Below are positions 25,047 to 32,867 of a stretch of DNA of 40,177 bases, piece by piece. The DNA lies in the NCBI GenBank assembly GCA_026710435.1, contig JAPOQZ010000235.1:1-40177 (forward strand), read 5' to 3'. The DNA is from a bacterium. GTDB lineage: Bacteria > Actinomycetota > Acidimicrobiia > Spongiisociales > Spongiisociaceae. The notes under the pieces are model-generated. The model did no database searches. It saw nothing but the letters and a program-made list of their open reading frames with translations, and was not told where the DNA came from. Every line of letters starts with the position of its first letter. Position 1 is the stretch's first letter. Both the position numbers and the translations under genes were made by a program.

Positions 25047-26108
25047 GTGGCGGATTCTGTCGCGACCACGCAGACCCTGGTCAACATCACGGGGCTCAGG
25101 AAGTTCTACCCGCTGCCCCGACCGCTGCGAGACATCGTCCTGCTGCGTCCTCCGCCGGTCGTCAGGGCCTGCGATGACGTCAACCTGACCATCCGGTCCG
25201 GGGAGACGTTGGGACTGGTCGGCGAGAGCGGGTCGGGCAAGACGACGGTGGGTCGCTTGCTCCTTGCTCTCGAGCAGCCCGATTCAGGCACGATCGATTT
25301 CGACGGTGACCAGCTTCTCGACTTGGAGAAGGATGAACTGCGGGGCGCCCGGCGCCAGATTCAGTGGATCTTCCAGGATCCGCTCTCCTCGCTGAATCCC
25401 AGGCACTCCGTTCTTCAAGCAGTCGCCCACCCCCTTCGCACGCACGGCGAGATCCGCAACGTGACCGACGGCCTCGATAGGGTGGTCGAACTGCTCGGCA
25501 CGGTGGGTCTACCGGCCACGATCGCCGACCGCTTCCCCCACGAGCTGAGCGGCGGCCAGGCCCAGCGGGTATGCATCGCCCGCGCCATCGCCCTGCGACC
25601 GAAGCTGATCGTGGCGGACGAACCGACCTCGGCGTTGGATGTCTCGGTGCAAGCCCAGATACTGAACCTTCTGAAGCGTCTCCAGCAGGAACTCGGCATG
25701 GCCTACCTGTTCATATCCCACGACCTGCGCGTGATAAGCCACCTGAGCGAGCGGGTGGCGGTCATGTACGCGGGCCAGATAGTCGAGACCGGCACAACAG
25801 CCGACGTGTTCGGCCAACCCCGCCACCCGTATACGAAGGCGCTGCTCGAGAGCGTGCCGCGCCCCAAGCTTCGCGCCGAGCAGAGAGGCCAGGTGATTCA
25901 CGGCGAGGCCCTCGATGTCGCCACCGTGCCGGCCGGGTGCCGGTTCGAGCCCCGCTGCCCTTACTCCCAACCCGAGTGCCTCGACCCGCAGCCCCTCCGT
26001 TCCGCAGGGGCGAAGGGCAGGCAAGTCCGCTGCATACTCGATCGGATTCCGGAGCCGGTGGTCGGTGGCCGGCGGTCAGTGTCCGGTGATAGGGAGGAGG
26101 GCGTCTGA
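25047..26108 (+). CDS. Peptide ABC transporter ATPase, DppF type
   Basis: A 353-residue partner ATPase: Walker A VGESGSGKTTVGR, Q-loop IFQDPLSSLNPRH, signature LSGGQAQRVCIARA, Walker B LIVADEPTSALDV and switch ISHD. The C-terminal CRFEPRCPYSQPEC cysteine region belongs to the oligopeptide ATPase tail. It starts with GTG at 25047. It completes the ABCDF set. The stop lies one base before the GTG start of the D-aminoacylase gene, so that gene is part of the operon. Confidence 0.92.
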   Translation: MADSVATTQTLVNITGLRKFYPLPRPLRDIVLLRPPPVVRACDDVNLTIRSGETLGLVGESGSGKTTVGRLLLALEQPDSGTIDFDGDQLLDLEKDELRGARRQIQWIFQDPLSSLNPRHSVLQAVAHPLRTHGEIRNVTDGLDRVVELLGTVGLPATIADRFPHELSGGQAQRVCIARAIALRPKLIVADEPTSALDVSVQAQILNLLKRLQQELGMAYLFISHDLRVISHLSERVAVMYAGQIVETGTTADVFGQPRHPYTKALLESVPRPKLRAEQRGQVIHGEALDVATVPAGCRFEPRCPYSQPECLDPQPLRSAGAKGRQVRCILDRIPEPVVGGRRSVSGDREEGV

Positions 26109-26109
26109 A

Positions 26110-27672
26110 GTGATCTTCGATGTCCTGATCAGGAATGGGGCTGTTATCGACGGATCCGGGAGCTCTGCCCGGTCTGTTGACGTCGGGATAGCGGATGGCG
26201 TTATAGAGGCGGTCGACCGGCTTGACAACGCCCGGTCCCAGCTGACCATCGAGGCCGATGGAATGGTGGTGGCTCCCGGGTTCATCGATTCCCATGCGCA
26301 CTCCGATGTGATGATGCTCGCCGATCCCCAGCATGCTCCGAAGCTCCTGCAAGGGGTCACGACAGAGGTGCTGGGCCAGGATGGTCTCTCGTACGCGCCC
26401 CTGTCAGCGGACAACCTGCAGCTCTACCGCCGCTACCTTGCAGGGCTCAACACCAGCCTGGATGTGGGCTGGAACTGGTCGAGCGTGGCCGAGTACCGGG
26501 CACGCTTCGACGGGCATGTGGCCATCAACACCGCCTACCTGATCCCCCACGGCGCGATCCGCCTCGAAGTAGTCGGGATGGAGGACGTTCCGCTGGTCGG
26601 CGACGACCTCAGGCGGGCCCAGCGTATGGTCGAGAGGGGAATGGAGGAGTGGGGAGTCGGGTTCTCGACCGGACTGGCCTACTACCCGCAGGTCTATTCG
26701 GACACGCATGAGTTGATCGAGTTGTGCCGCCCGGCTGCCGGCGGCGTGTTCGCCCCGCATCTCCGGACCATCTTCAGGGGGGAGCACTTCGATCCGGTGC
26801 AGGAGGCCATGGACATCAGTAGCGGGTCGGGGATCGCGCTGCACCTCACCCACTTCGGCCCCGGCTGGGACATCTCGATGGTCGACCGGGCCAAGGCCGA
26901 CGGCTTGGACGTGACCTTCGACGCCTACCCGTACTTCTCGGGATCGAGCACCCTCATGGCCTTCCTCCCACCATGGGCCCAGGTTGGGGGACCCGATGAG
27001 ATCCTCGAACGGTTGGCCGATCCGGAATTGCGCGAGCGTATGGAGGGAGAGGTCGCCGGAGTGCGAATCGCCAACCGGATCAAATCATGGAGTGACATGA
27101 TGATCAGCCACGCCCCCTCCACCACCAACAACCATCTCGTGGGTCTCACCATCCCAGAGGCCGCCGAGGCGCGCGGCTTCGAGACGTGCGAGGAGTTCGT
27201 CTGCCGGATCCTCCTCGAGGAGAACCTGGAGGTCGGTCACCGCATGCCCCCGCCTCCCGACGATGTGGTCGAAGCCGGCAGCGAGAAGTACATGAAGCTG
27301 CTCGAGCGGGAGGACTACGCGGTCAGCAGCGACAGCATCCTGGCGGGGGACAAACCGCACCCACGGGCATTCGGTACCTTCCCCAAAGTGCTGGGTCCGC
27401 TGAGGAGGCGGTACGGCAACTCATTGGAAGAACTGATCAACCGCATGACGGGGTTGCCGGCCTCCCGTTTCGGCTTCACCGACCGCGGCCTCATCCGACC
27501 CGGCAAGGCGGCCGATGTGGTGGTCTTCGACCCCGACCTCGTGACCGACACCGCCACGTACGACGAACCCAAGAGCCACCCGGAGGGAATCGAGCACGTC
27601 GTAGTGAACGGCCGCATCGCGGTGGAGAACGGTTGTCCCACAGGTGTACTGGCCGGGCGAGCCCTGCCGTAG
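26110..27672 (+). CDS. N-acyl-D-amino-acid deacylase (D-aminoacylase family)
   Basis: A 520-residue amidohydrolase beginning at GTG 26110 after GGAGGAGG. The metal motif is FIDSHAHSD (His62, His64); later blocks are VFAPHLRT, HLTHFGPGW and SSDSILAGDKPHPRAFGTFPK. The Cys that ligates metal in characterised D-aminoacylases (GNCG) is replaced here by Asp in GQDG. The C-terminal RPGKAADVVVFDPD closes the beta-sandwich. These enzymes hydrolyse N-acyl-D-amino acids or D-glutamyl compounds in the cytoplasm. Last gene of the peptide-import operon, hence likely acting on the imported compound. Confidence 0.88.
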   Translation: MIFDVLIRNGAVIDGSGSSARSVDVGIADGVIEAVDRLDNARSQLTIEADGMVVAPGFIDSHAHSDVMMLADPQHAPKLLQGVTTEVLGQDGLSYAPLSADNLQLYRRYLAGLNTSLDVGWNWSSVAEYRARFDGHVAINTAYLIPHGAIRLEVVGMEDVPLVGDDLRRAQRMVERGMEEWGVGFSTGLAYYPQVYSDTHELIELCRPAAGGVFAPHLRTIFRGEHFDPVQEAMDISSGSGIALHLTHFGPGWDISMVDRAKADGLDVTFDAYPYFSGSSTLMAFLPPWAQVGGPDEILERLADPELRERMEGEVAGVRIANRIKSWSDMMISHAPSTTNNHLVGLTIPEAAEARGFETCEEFVCRILLEENLEVGHRMPPPPDDVVEAGSEKYMKLLEREDYAVSSDSILAGDKPHPRAFGTFPKVLGPLRRRYGNSLEELINRMTGLPASRFGFTDRGLIRPGKAADVVVFDPDLVTDTATYDEPKSHPEGIEHVVVNGRIAVENGCPTGVLAGRALP

Positions 27673-27695
27673 GACGATACTTGCAGGTCAACTCG

Positions 27696-28031
27696 CTATG
27701 TCGGTTCAGGCCTTGAGCTCCCCGCGAAAGAAGGTGGGAATCCATCCCAGATCTCCTCATACCGGAACTTACCTCTGACGCGAGCCAGCGCGATACGAGC
27801 TTCTCGAGCCCACGGGTCAGGACAATTGCTAGCGATCCATTCAAGAAACTCAACGCCTCGCTGGTCTCCGAAGTCACCGACTTGTCGAATCACCACGATG
27901 CCTAATCCGGGACCTGCAGGGTACGAATCCTCAGAGAGGAGTTGAGGGAAGTCCCCGAGTAGTTCAACAACGTGCTGCCGAATCGTCTCCGTGTCAGGAG
28001 ACTGGATCCACGTTGCTCGTTGATCTCCCAC
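27696..28031 (-). CDS. Hypothetical small protein in a lower-GC patch
   Basis: Open frame of 111 codons with GTG at 28031. The sequence has balanced composition and a helical pattern (GVEFLEWIASNCPDPWAREA, then IALARVRGKFRYEEIW), which reads like a real soluble protein, but I recognise no family. GGAGGGG lies directly against the GTG, too close for a good ribosome site, so the true start may be further in. The surrounding DNA is visibly less GC-rich than both neighbours, suggesting acquisition. Confidence 0.4.
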   Translation of the reverse strand: MGDQRATWIQSPDTETIRQHVVELLGDFPQLLSEDSYPAGPGLGIVVIRQVGDFGDQRGVEFLEWIASNCPDPWAREARIALARVRGKFRYEEIWDGFPPSFAGSSRPEPT

Positions 28032-28241
28032 CCCTCCAACATATCTGAGGATTGGGCCGATCGGTATGGGATCACGCTCGGGCCTTCGATGCGGGTGGTT
28101 TACACAGTACGTGTAGAAGGGATTGTCGATGGCTACGTCTCTTATGTCGCAGTACGGCGCTTCATTCGATTGATCCTTCGGATAGCCACGCTTACCATTG
28201 TTTCTCCGATTGAACCAGCAGGTACCACAACAATCGGATCC

Positions 28242-28440
28242 TCAATTCGGCATAGTGGACTCTTCCTCCCGCACGCTGCCTAGTATTCTACAGCGTAGGT
28301 GGTCGTGTCCATGCACAACGAGCGCCAACCCGCAAGTAATTGCGATGGCGGCGATCTGCGAGTCGCCGGGTGGAAGCGTCCTGCCTAAGGCGGTCAGTCC
28401 CACCTGCTCCAATCGCGTGTCGGTCCGCAGCCTCGCTAGG
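28242..28440 (-). pseudogene. PIN-domain toxin C-terminal remnant (FitB/VapC-like)
   Basis: On the minus strand a frame from about 28440 to the stop at 28242 reads HLARLRTDTRLEQVGLTALG, then RTLPPGDSQIAAIAITCGLA. The GDSQIAAIA block and the following LVVHGHDHLR resemble the end of FitB-type PIN toxins. The N-terminal half with the first catalytic Asp is missing, and no start codon is available. A decayed toxin gene is the simplest reading. Confidence 0.45.
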
Positions 28441-28590
28441 TGGCATTCACCAATTCCAGCGAGGTCTCAACCCTCCCAAGGATTGGAGTCAATCCAGTCC
28501 CACGAGTGTCCAGCGCAGCCGAAACACCGCGCAGCGCCCGGCCTCCGGATGCATCGGGCCACGGATCACGGGATAGACTGGTGACCTGTC

Positions 28591-28664
28591 GGGGGTGTAG
28601 CTCAGTCTGGCAGAGCATCTGGTTTGCAACCAGAAGGTCGTCGGTTCGAATCCGATCGCCTCCA
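28591..28664 (+). tRNA. tRNA-Ala (anticodon UGC)
   Basis: A full cloverleaf can be drawn: acceptor GGGGGTG with CGCCTCC (G3-U70 wobble pair, the alanine identity element), D-arm from 28600, anticodon stem TCTGG/CCAGA with loop TTTGCAA (anticodon at 28625-28627), T-loop TTCGAAT and discriminator A. CCA is not encoded (CCC follows). A TAGACT -10 candidate lies about 12 bases upstream. Confidence 0.95.
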
Positions 28665-28715
28665 CCCGGTCCCGCGAGACCGGCTTTTGGAGCCAGGCCC
28701 ATTCGAGGAGTAGTC

Positions 28716-29891
28716 ATGCAGGGATCTGTAGTCGTCGACGCGGTCCGGACCCCGACCGGAAGACGTGGCGGCAAGCTCGATGGATACCACCCGGTAGACC
28801 TGGCCGCGATCACATTGCGGGCGTTGGTGGAGCGCAACCACTTGGACCCGGCGCAGGTCGACGATGTGATCATGGGTTGCGTCATGCAGACCGGCGAACA
28901 GAGCCTGAACGTAGGACGGAACGCGGCCCTCGCCGCCGGTTTCCCCGAAGATGTGGTGGGTACGACCATCGACCGGCAGTGCGGTTCGGGCCAGCAATCC
29001 TCGCACTTCGCCGCGCAAGGGGTGATGGCAGGTGCCTACGACGTGGCTATCGCGGCAGGAGTCGAGTCGATGTCGAGGGTGCCGATGGGGATCACCGCCC
29101 AGCAGGGCCCGGGCAAGCCGTTCGGACCGCTGATGGTGGAACGCTATGCCCGCAGCCTCGTTCCCCAAGGAGTCTCCGCCGAGATGGTTGCCGAGAGGTG
29201 GGGTCTCTCACGCGAGTACCTGGATCGGATCGCCGTCGACTCCCACCTCCGGGCCGCCAGAGCGACCAGGGAAGGCCGGTTCGAGAAGGAGATCGTGCCC
29301 GTACAGGCATCCGTGAACGGCTCGACCGAGGCAATGATCTCCGATGAAGGCATCCGGCCCGATACCTCGCTCGAAGTGCTGGCAGGCCTTCCCCCGGTAT
29401 TCAGACCGGACGGTGTGGTCACAGCAGGAAACTCGTCCCAGATATCCGACGGCGCCGCCGCGGTGCTCGTGATGTCGGAAGCCAAAGCGGACGAGTTGGG
29501 CCTCGAGCCGAAGGCTCGCTTCGTTCAGTTCGCGCTGGCGGGTGTCGACCCGGTCAGCATGCTCACGGGACCGATCCCGGCCACGGCCCGGGTGCTGGAC
29601 CGAGCCGGTCTGGGCGTCGACGACATCGACCTGTTCGAGGTCAACGAGGCTTTCGCCTCCGTGGTTGGGATGTGGCTGGCCGAGTACGGGGGAAGCCAGC
29701 CGGACGCTCTATGGGAGCGGACCAATGTGAACGGCGGCGCGATCGCTCTCGGTCACCCGCTGGGAGGAACGGGCGCCAAGCTCACCGCCACCCTGGTCCA
29801 CGAGATGCAGCGTCGCGGTGCCCGCTACGGGCTCCAGACAATGTGCGAGGGTGGCGGGATGGCCAATGCCATGATTCTCGAAAGGGCGTGA
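28716..29891 (+). CDS. Acetyl-CoA C-acyltransferase (thiolase)
   Basis: A 391-residue thiolase. The nucleophilic Cys is C89 in IDRQCGSGQQS; the other active-site blocks are VNEAFASV, GGAIALGHPLGGTGAK and MCEGGGMA. It catalyses condensation or cleavage of acyl-CoA in fatty-acid or polyhydroxyalkanoate/ketone metabolism. I place the start at ATG 28716 with AGGAG six bases before; the open frame extends upstream across the tRNA, which cannot be coding. It is coupled to the next small gene by a GTGA overlap. Confidence 0.93.
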   Translation: MQGSVVVDAVRTPTGRRGGKLDGYHPVDLAAITLRALVERNHLDPAQVDDVIMGCVMQTGEQSLNVGRNAALAAGFPEDVVGTTIDRQCGSGQQSSHFAAQGVMAGAYDVAIAAGVESMSRVPMGITAQQGPGKPFGPLMVERYARSLVPQGVSAEMVAERWGLSREYLDRIAVDSHLRAARATREGRFEKEIVPVQASVNGSTEAMISDEGIRPDTSLEVLAGLPPVFRPDGVVTAGNSSQISDGAAAVLVMSEAKADELGLEPKARFVQFALAGVDPVSMLTGPIPATARVLDRAGLGVDDIDLFEVNEAFASVVGMWLAEYGGSQPDALWERTNVNGGAIALGHPLGGTGAKLTATLVHEMQRRGARYGLQTMCEGGGMANAMILERA

Positions 29892-30133
29892 CCCTCCTCA
29901 ACATCTTGATTGCAGTCGCCATCGGACTGGTGACTTGGACGGTTCTGATGGCTGTCATCCGAGCCGTTGCCAACCCTCCCCCCGCAGTCGACCCCGAGGA
30001 TGTGGTCGAGACCCGTCGTCGCTTCCGCTGCAGCCTGTGCGGTACGCAGGTGACCATGACAGTTACCAACGTTGCTGAACCGAAGCCCCCCAGGCATTGC
30101 CGCGAGGAGATGGACGAGGTCCCGGCCGACTAG
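29888..30133 (+). CDS. Small membrane protein with zinc-ribbon
   Basis: An 81-residue protein translated from GTG 29888 overlapping the thiolase stop. It has one N-terminal membrane helix (NILIAVAIGLVTWTVLMAVI) and a short linker. A CSLCG knuckle and a later HC pair (RHCREE) could bind one metal ion on the cytoplasmic side. No named family is recognised. The gene pair thiolase/zinc-ribbon may be only positional. Confidence 0.65.
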   Translation: MTLLNILIAVAIGLVTWTVLMAVIRAVANPPPAVDPEDVVETRRRFRCSLCGTQVTMTVTNVAEPKPPRHCREEMDEVPAD

Positions 30134-30256
30134 TTTGATCGTGGTCGGTCTGCGTTGCGGGCGGCGTGCTCCGGACCGCCATATCCCACCACCGTCCCAC
30201 AGACCAACCACGGGAGCCGCGCCACGAAAACACTGCGGCGTAGCGTGAACACGCTC

Positions 30257-30282
30257 CTGTTATCCACAGATGTGGAAAACAG
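30257..30282. promoter_or_regulatory. Inverted pair of DnaA boxes in a convergent intergenic region
   Basis: TTATCCACA (30260-30268), the consensus DnaA box, is followed after two bases by TGTGGAAAA (30271-30279), the inverted form of TTTTCCACA. Flanking bases extend this to a 26-bp palindrome with one mismatch. It lies between the converging ends of the zinc-ribbon gene and crgA, where no promoter is expected. Another short inverted repeat AGCGTG-AA-CACGCT lies at 30242-30255. Origin proximity is independently suggested by the crgA-pknB gene order. Confidence 0.6.
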
Positions 30283-30392
30283 AGGGGAAAACTACAGGCG
30301 TGTAACCTTGTGCCTTCGCAAGTGGTTTAGCCCTGCGCTCCAGAACGATTGGCCCGGGCGCACACTGCGCCGACCGTTCCGACTCCCGACTA

Positions 30393-30638
30393 CTAGTGGT
30401 AGTTGGTTGTCATGAGGAACCCGGCGCCCATGGCTCCGAGGCCCGCCAGAAGCACCCACGAAGGGGTGTCGAGAATGTAGCGGGTTACGACCATAAGCAC
30501 ACCCAAGACCATCAGCCCGAACATGATCGCCACGTAGATCTTGGGTGACTGCTTGGCGCGCTTTCCTCCTGAAGCCGTCTTGGGAGGTGTGGGCCTCCGG
30601 ACAGTTTTTGCTTTGCGACGTCCCTTGGATTGAGGCAT
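30393..30638 (-). CDS. crgA: Cell division protein CrgA
   Basis: An 81-residue protein with a basic N-terminus and two membrane helices (IYVAIMFGLMVLGVLMVVTR and the WVLLAGLGAMGAGFLMTTNY end), the CrgA pattern. CrgA is an actinobacterial divisome/elongasome coordinator that binds FtsZ and penicillin-binding proteins. The start at ATG 30638 fits family length; the open frame runs 44 codons further through the palindromic element at 30708-30787, which I regard as non-coding. It is adjacent to trpG/pabA as in mycobacteria. Confidence 0.9.
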   Translation of the reverse strand: MPQSKGRRKAKTVRRPTPPKTASGGKRAKQSPKIYVAIMFGLMVLGVLMVVTRYILDTPSWVLLAGLGAMGAGFLMTTNYH

Positions 30639-30707
30639 ACGGGACAGGGTAACCGCTCCCGGCGGGCGGTGCGCAAACGGCAGGGGTCGACGGGTCCCTA
30701 TGCGTCT

Positions 30708-30787
30708 CGGAGGGTGCTGAGCAATCCACCAGCGGCCTGCCGATCGCCGACATGCCCGAGCAATCGTCATTGTTCAGCCCCCTCCTC
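30708..30787. mobile_element. MITE-like palindromic element, copy 3 (80 bp)
   Basis: Left end GGAGGGTGCTGAGCAAT followed by CCACCAG; right end CAATCGTCATTG, then TTCAGCCCCCTCCT (one mismatch to the family). The middle is shortened relative to copy 1 (GGCCTGCCGATCGCC). Same orientation as copy 1. It occupies the divergent promoter region between crgA and trpG/pabA, ending 24 bases before the trpG start. Confidence 0.82.
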
Positions 30788-30810
30788 GGCCAGGTATCCT
30801 CGACGCGGCG

Positions 30811-31377
30811 ATGCGAATCCTTGTCCTCGACAACTACGACAGCTTTACCTTCAACCTGGTGCAGTACCTCGGTGAGTTGGGAGCGGACCCTACGGTGGTG
30901 CGCAGCGACCGGCTGGCGCCCGACGCCGCGGCCGAACTGGCACCCGAGCGACTGGTGATCTCGCCGGGTCCCGGGCGGCCCGAGGACGCCGGATACTCGC
31001 TGGCCTACGTGGACCGGTTCGCCGGGGAGGTTCCCATCCTCGGTGTCTGCCTAGGTCACCAGGTCATCGTCACGGCTTTCGGCGGCCGGGTCGACCTGGC
31101 TCCCACCGTCATGCATGGCAAGACCTCGTCGGTCCACCACGATGCCGAGGGAGTCTTCGAGGGATTGAGCAACCCCTTCGTGGCTACGCGCTATCACTCG
31201 CTGGCGGCGGTGGAGTTACCAGATGTTCTGGAGCCGTGTGCGTGGAGCGAGGACGGTGTCGTGCAGGGGGTTCGGCATCGCGAACTCGATATCCACGGAG
31301 TCCAATTCCACCCGGAGAGTGTCCTCACGCTCGAGGGCATGGCCCTGCTCGACAACTTCCTAGGAAGGGTGGAATGA
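30811..31377 (+). CDS. trpG/pabA: Anthranilate/aminodeoxychorismate synthase glutamine amidotransferase
   Basis: A 188-residue class I glutamine amidotransferase. The nucleophile is C80 in GVCLGHQ, the His/Glu of the triad are in VQFHPES, and the oxyanion region is ISPGPGRPEDAG. It supplies ammonia to TrpE or PabB for tryptophan or folate synthesis. The gene at this place in mycobacteria is annotated trpG (Rv0013) and may serve both pathways. No trpE or pabB is near. It is divergent from crgA with a palindromic element between. Confidence 0.93.
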   Translation: MRILVLDNYDSFTFNLVQYLGELGADPTVVRSDRLAPDAAAELAPERLVISPGPGRPEDAGYSLAYVDRFAGEVPILGVCLGHQVIVTAFGGRVDLAPTVMHGKTSSVHHDAEGVFEGLSNPFVATRYHSLAAVELPDVLEPCAWSEDGVVQGVRHRELDIHGVQFHPESVLTLEGMALLDNFLGRVE

Positions 31378-31928
31378 AACCCCTTCACGGGACGTCGCCC
31401 GATGACAGAATGCCTGGTCAGAGGAAGACGGTCCGTTGCTCCCCACCGTCTTGGACCATCCTCCTGATGCTCCGAATCCTCCTATTTCGGTTGCGTTCGG
31501 TGTAGAGGTGTCGTGACCGGAGGGAGGTTCTGTCGTAGGCCCGTCGCATACTGGTGGGTAACCGCAAAGCACTAAGCGGCCCGCCTGGGTACCGACCGGG
31601 CCGGGCTGGGATCATGCCGACGGTAGGACCCCGGTAGGGGATGGCGGGACGCGTTTCGGCGCCGAGGAGGCGGCGGCCGGGGGTGTGAACCCGCCGGAGG
31701 CGACCGGTCCGGCGTTCTCATCGTTCTCAGGGACCCCGGGGCCGGTGGTCCGCTAGTTGTCAAGCAGTTGTTCGGCGAGTCCGAGAGTCGGGACACCAGG
31801 AAGATGATGAAGGCGGAGGGGGTTCGCTGCCGGGCAAACTGCGTGACACAAGCGCTGTGAGGATGGGGAGACCCTTCGTTCCGCGCCTTGAGCAGCCTCC
31901 TGAGCCGGAGGGGTTGACAGCCAGCGCT
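31378..31928. other. Intergenic stretch without a supported gene (550 bp)
   Basis: Short frames on both strands are low-complexity Pro/Arg/Ser-rich translations typical of random GC-rich DNA. No repeat-family element, tRNA or terminator of good quality is visible. It lies between trpG/pabA (plus) and the ABC ATPase (minus), which converge here. Confidence 0.5.
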
Positions 31929-32867
31929 TCAATCGTCGGCTTCTGGCGAGTCTTGCCTCTCCTGGAGCAACTCCTCGGCTTGGGCGCCGAGCAGCTTGGG
32001 GATTTCCTCGCGGAGCCAGTTCCACGTCTCGACGCTAAGAGAGCGTTCCGCTGCGCCGGGAGGGTGGTCGTGTTCGTGGTGGGGGTCATCCAGCAGGAGA
32101 TGGGTCCCGTCGACGTTGAGCAACGCTGCTCCGTAGGCCTCGATGAGAAAGGAGGACTGCAGGACCTCCCTGGGTTGGCCGCTGGTGACCACCCTTCCCG
32201 CGAGCAGCACCACATGGTCGGCCGCCCAGGCGTCGGCTAGGTCATGGGTTGTGAGCACCACGGTGCAACCCCTCTCGGCCTCCTCCCGCACCGTGTCACG
32301 GATTGCCTGTATCGAAACCATGTCGAGTCCGGTCACCGGCTCGTCGAGTAGCAGGATGTCGTGGTCCTGGACCAAGCCTTGGGCAAGCAGTACCCGATGG
32401 CGCTGACCTCCCGACAACCGTGATAGATGCCTCTTGGCCAGGCGGGTGATGCTTGTCCTCTCCATCACCTCATCGATCATGCGCCGGTCCTCCCTGGAGA
32501 GGGGCCGCAGCGGTCCCTTTCCCGCGTAACGTCCCATGCTCACCACCTCACGGACGGTTACCGGGAGCGACTGGTTGACCTTCGTGTCCTGGAGAACGTA
32601 GGCAATCCTGAGGGGGCGACCATTGACCTGGCCGATCGTCACACGGCCGGACGCGGGTGCGACCAATCCGGCAATCCCGTTCAGCAACGTGGACTTTCCG
32701 GACCCATTGGGGCCTATGAGGGCGGTCACCGAGCCCGAAGGTATTGAGACACTTGAGCTTTCGAGCGCGACCCGGGCGCCGTAGCGAAATGCCGCGTCGA
32801 CGATGGCGACAGCCGGTCCGGCTGTCCGGTAGCCCGGTACGGATCGGTGAGCGGCGGATGAGGTCAT
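31929..32867 (-). CDS. Metal-type ABC transporter ATPase (ZnuC/MntB-like), orphan
   Basis: A 312-residue ATPase: Walker A IGPNGSGKST, Q-loop VLQDTKVNQ, signature LSGGQRHRV, Walker B ILLLDEPVTGLD and switch TTHD. The C-terminal extension of about 60 residues has a histidine/acid cluster (DDPHHEHDHPPG), common in zinc/manganese importer ATPases. The membrane and binding components expected beside it are missing. The ATG at 32867 overlaps the pknB stop (ATGA), so it is the last gene of the cell-wall operon. All catalytic motifs look intact. Partner proteins must be elsewhere or lost. Confidence 0.88.
   Translation of the reverse strand: MTSSAAHRSVPGYRTAGPAVAIVDAAFRYGARVALESSSVSIPSGSVTALIGPNGSGKSTLLNGIAGLVAPASGRVTIGQVNGRPLRIAYVLQDTKVNQSLPVTVREVVSMGRYAGKGPLRPLSREDRRMIDEVMERTSITRLAKRHLSRLSGGQRHRVLLAQGLVQDHDILLLDEPVTGLDMVSIQAIRDTVREEAERGCTVVLTTHDLADAWAADHVVLLAGRVVTSGQPREVLQSSFLIEAYGAALLNVDGTHLLLDDPHHEHDHPPGAAERSLSVETWNWLREEIPKLLGAQAEELLQERQDSPEADD

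Noticed and set aside
30639..30770. N-terminal extension of crgA through the palindromic element
   Set aside because: The frame happens to be open, but the same translated words appear at other element copies and CrgA family length fits the start at 30638.
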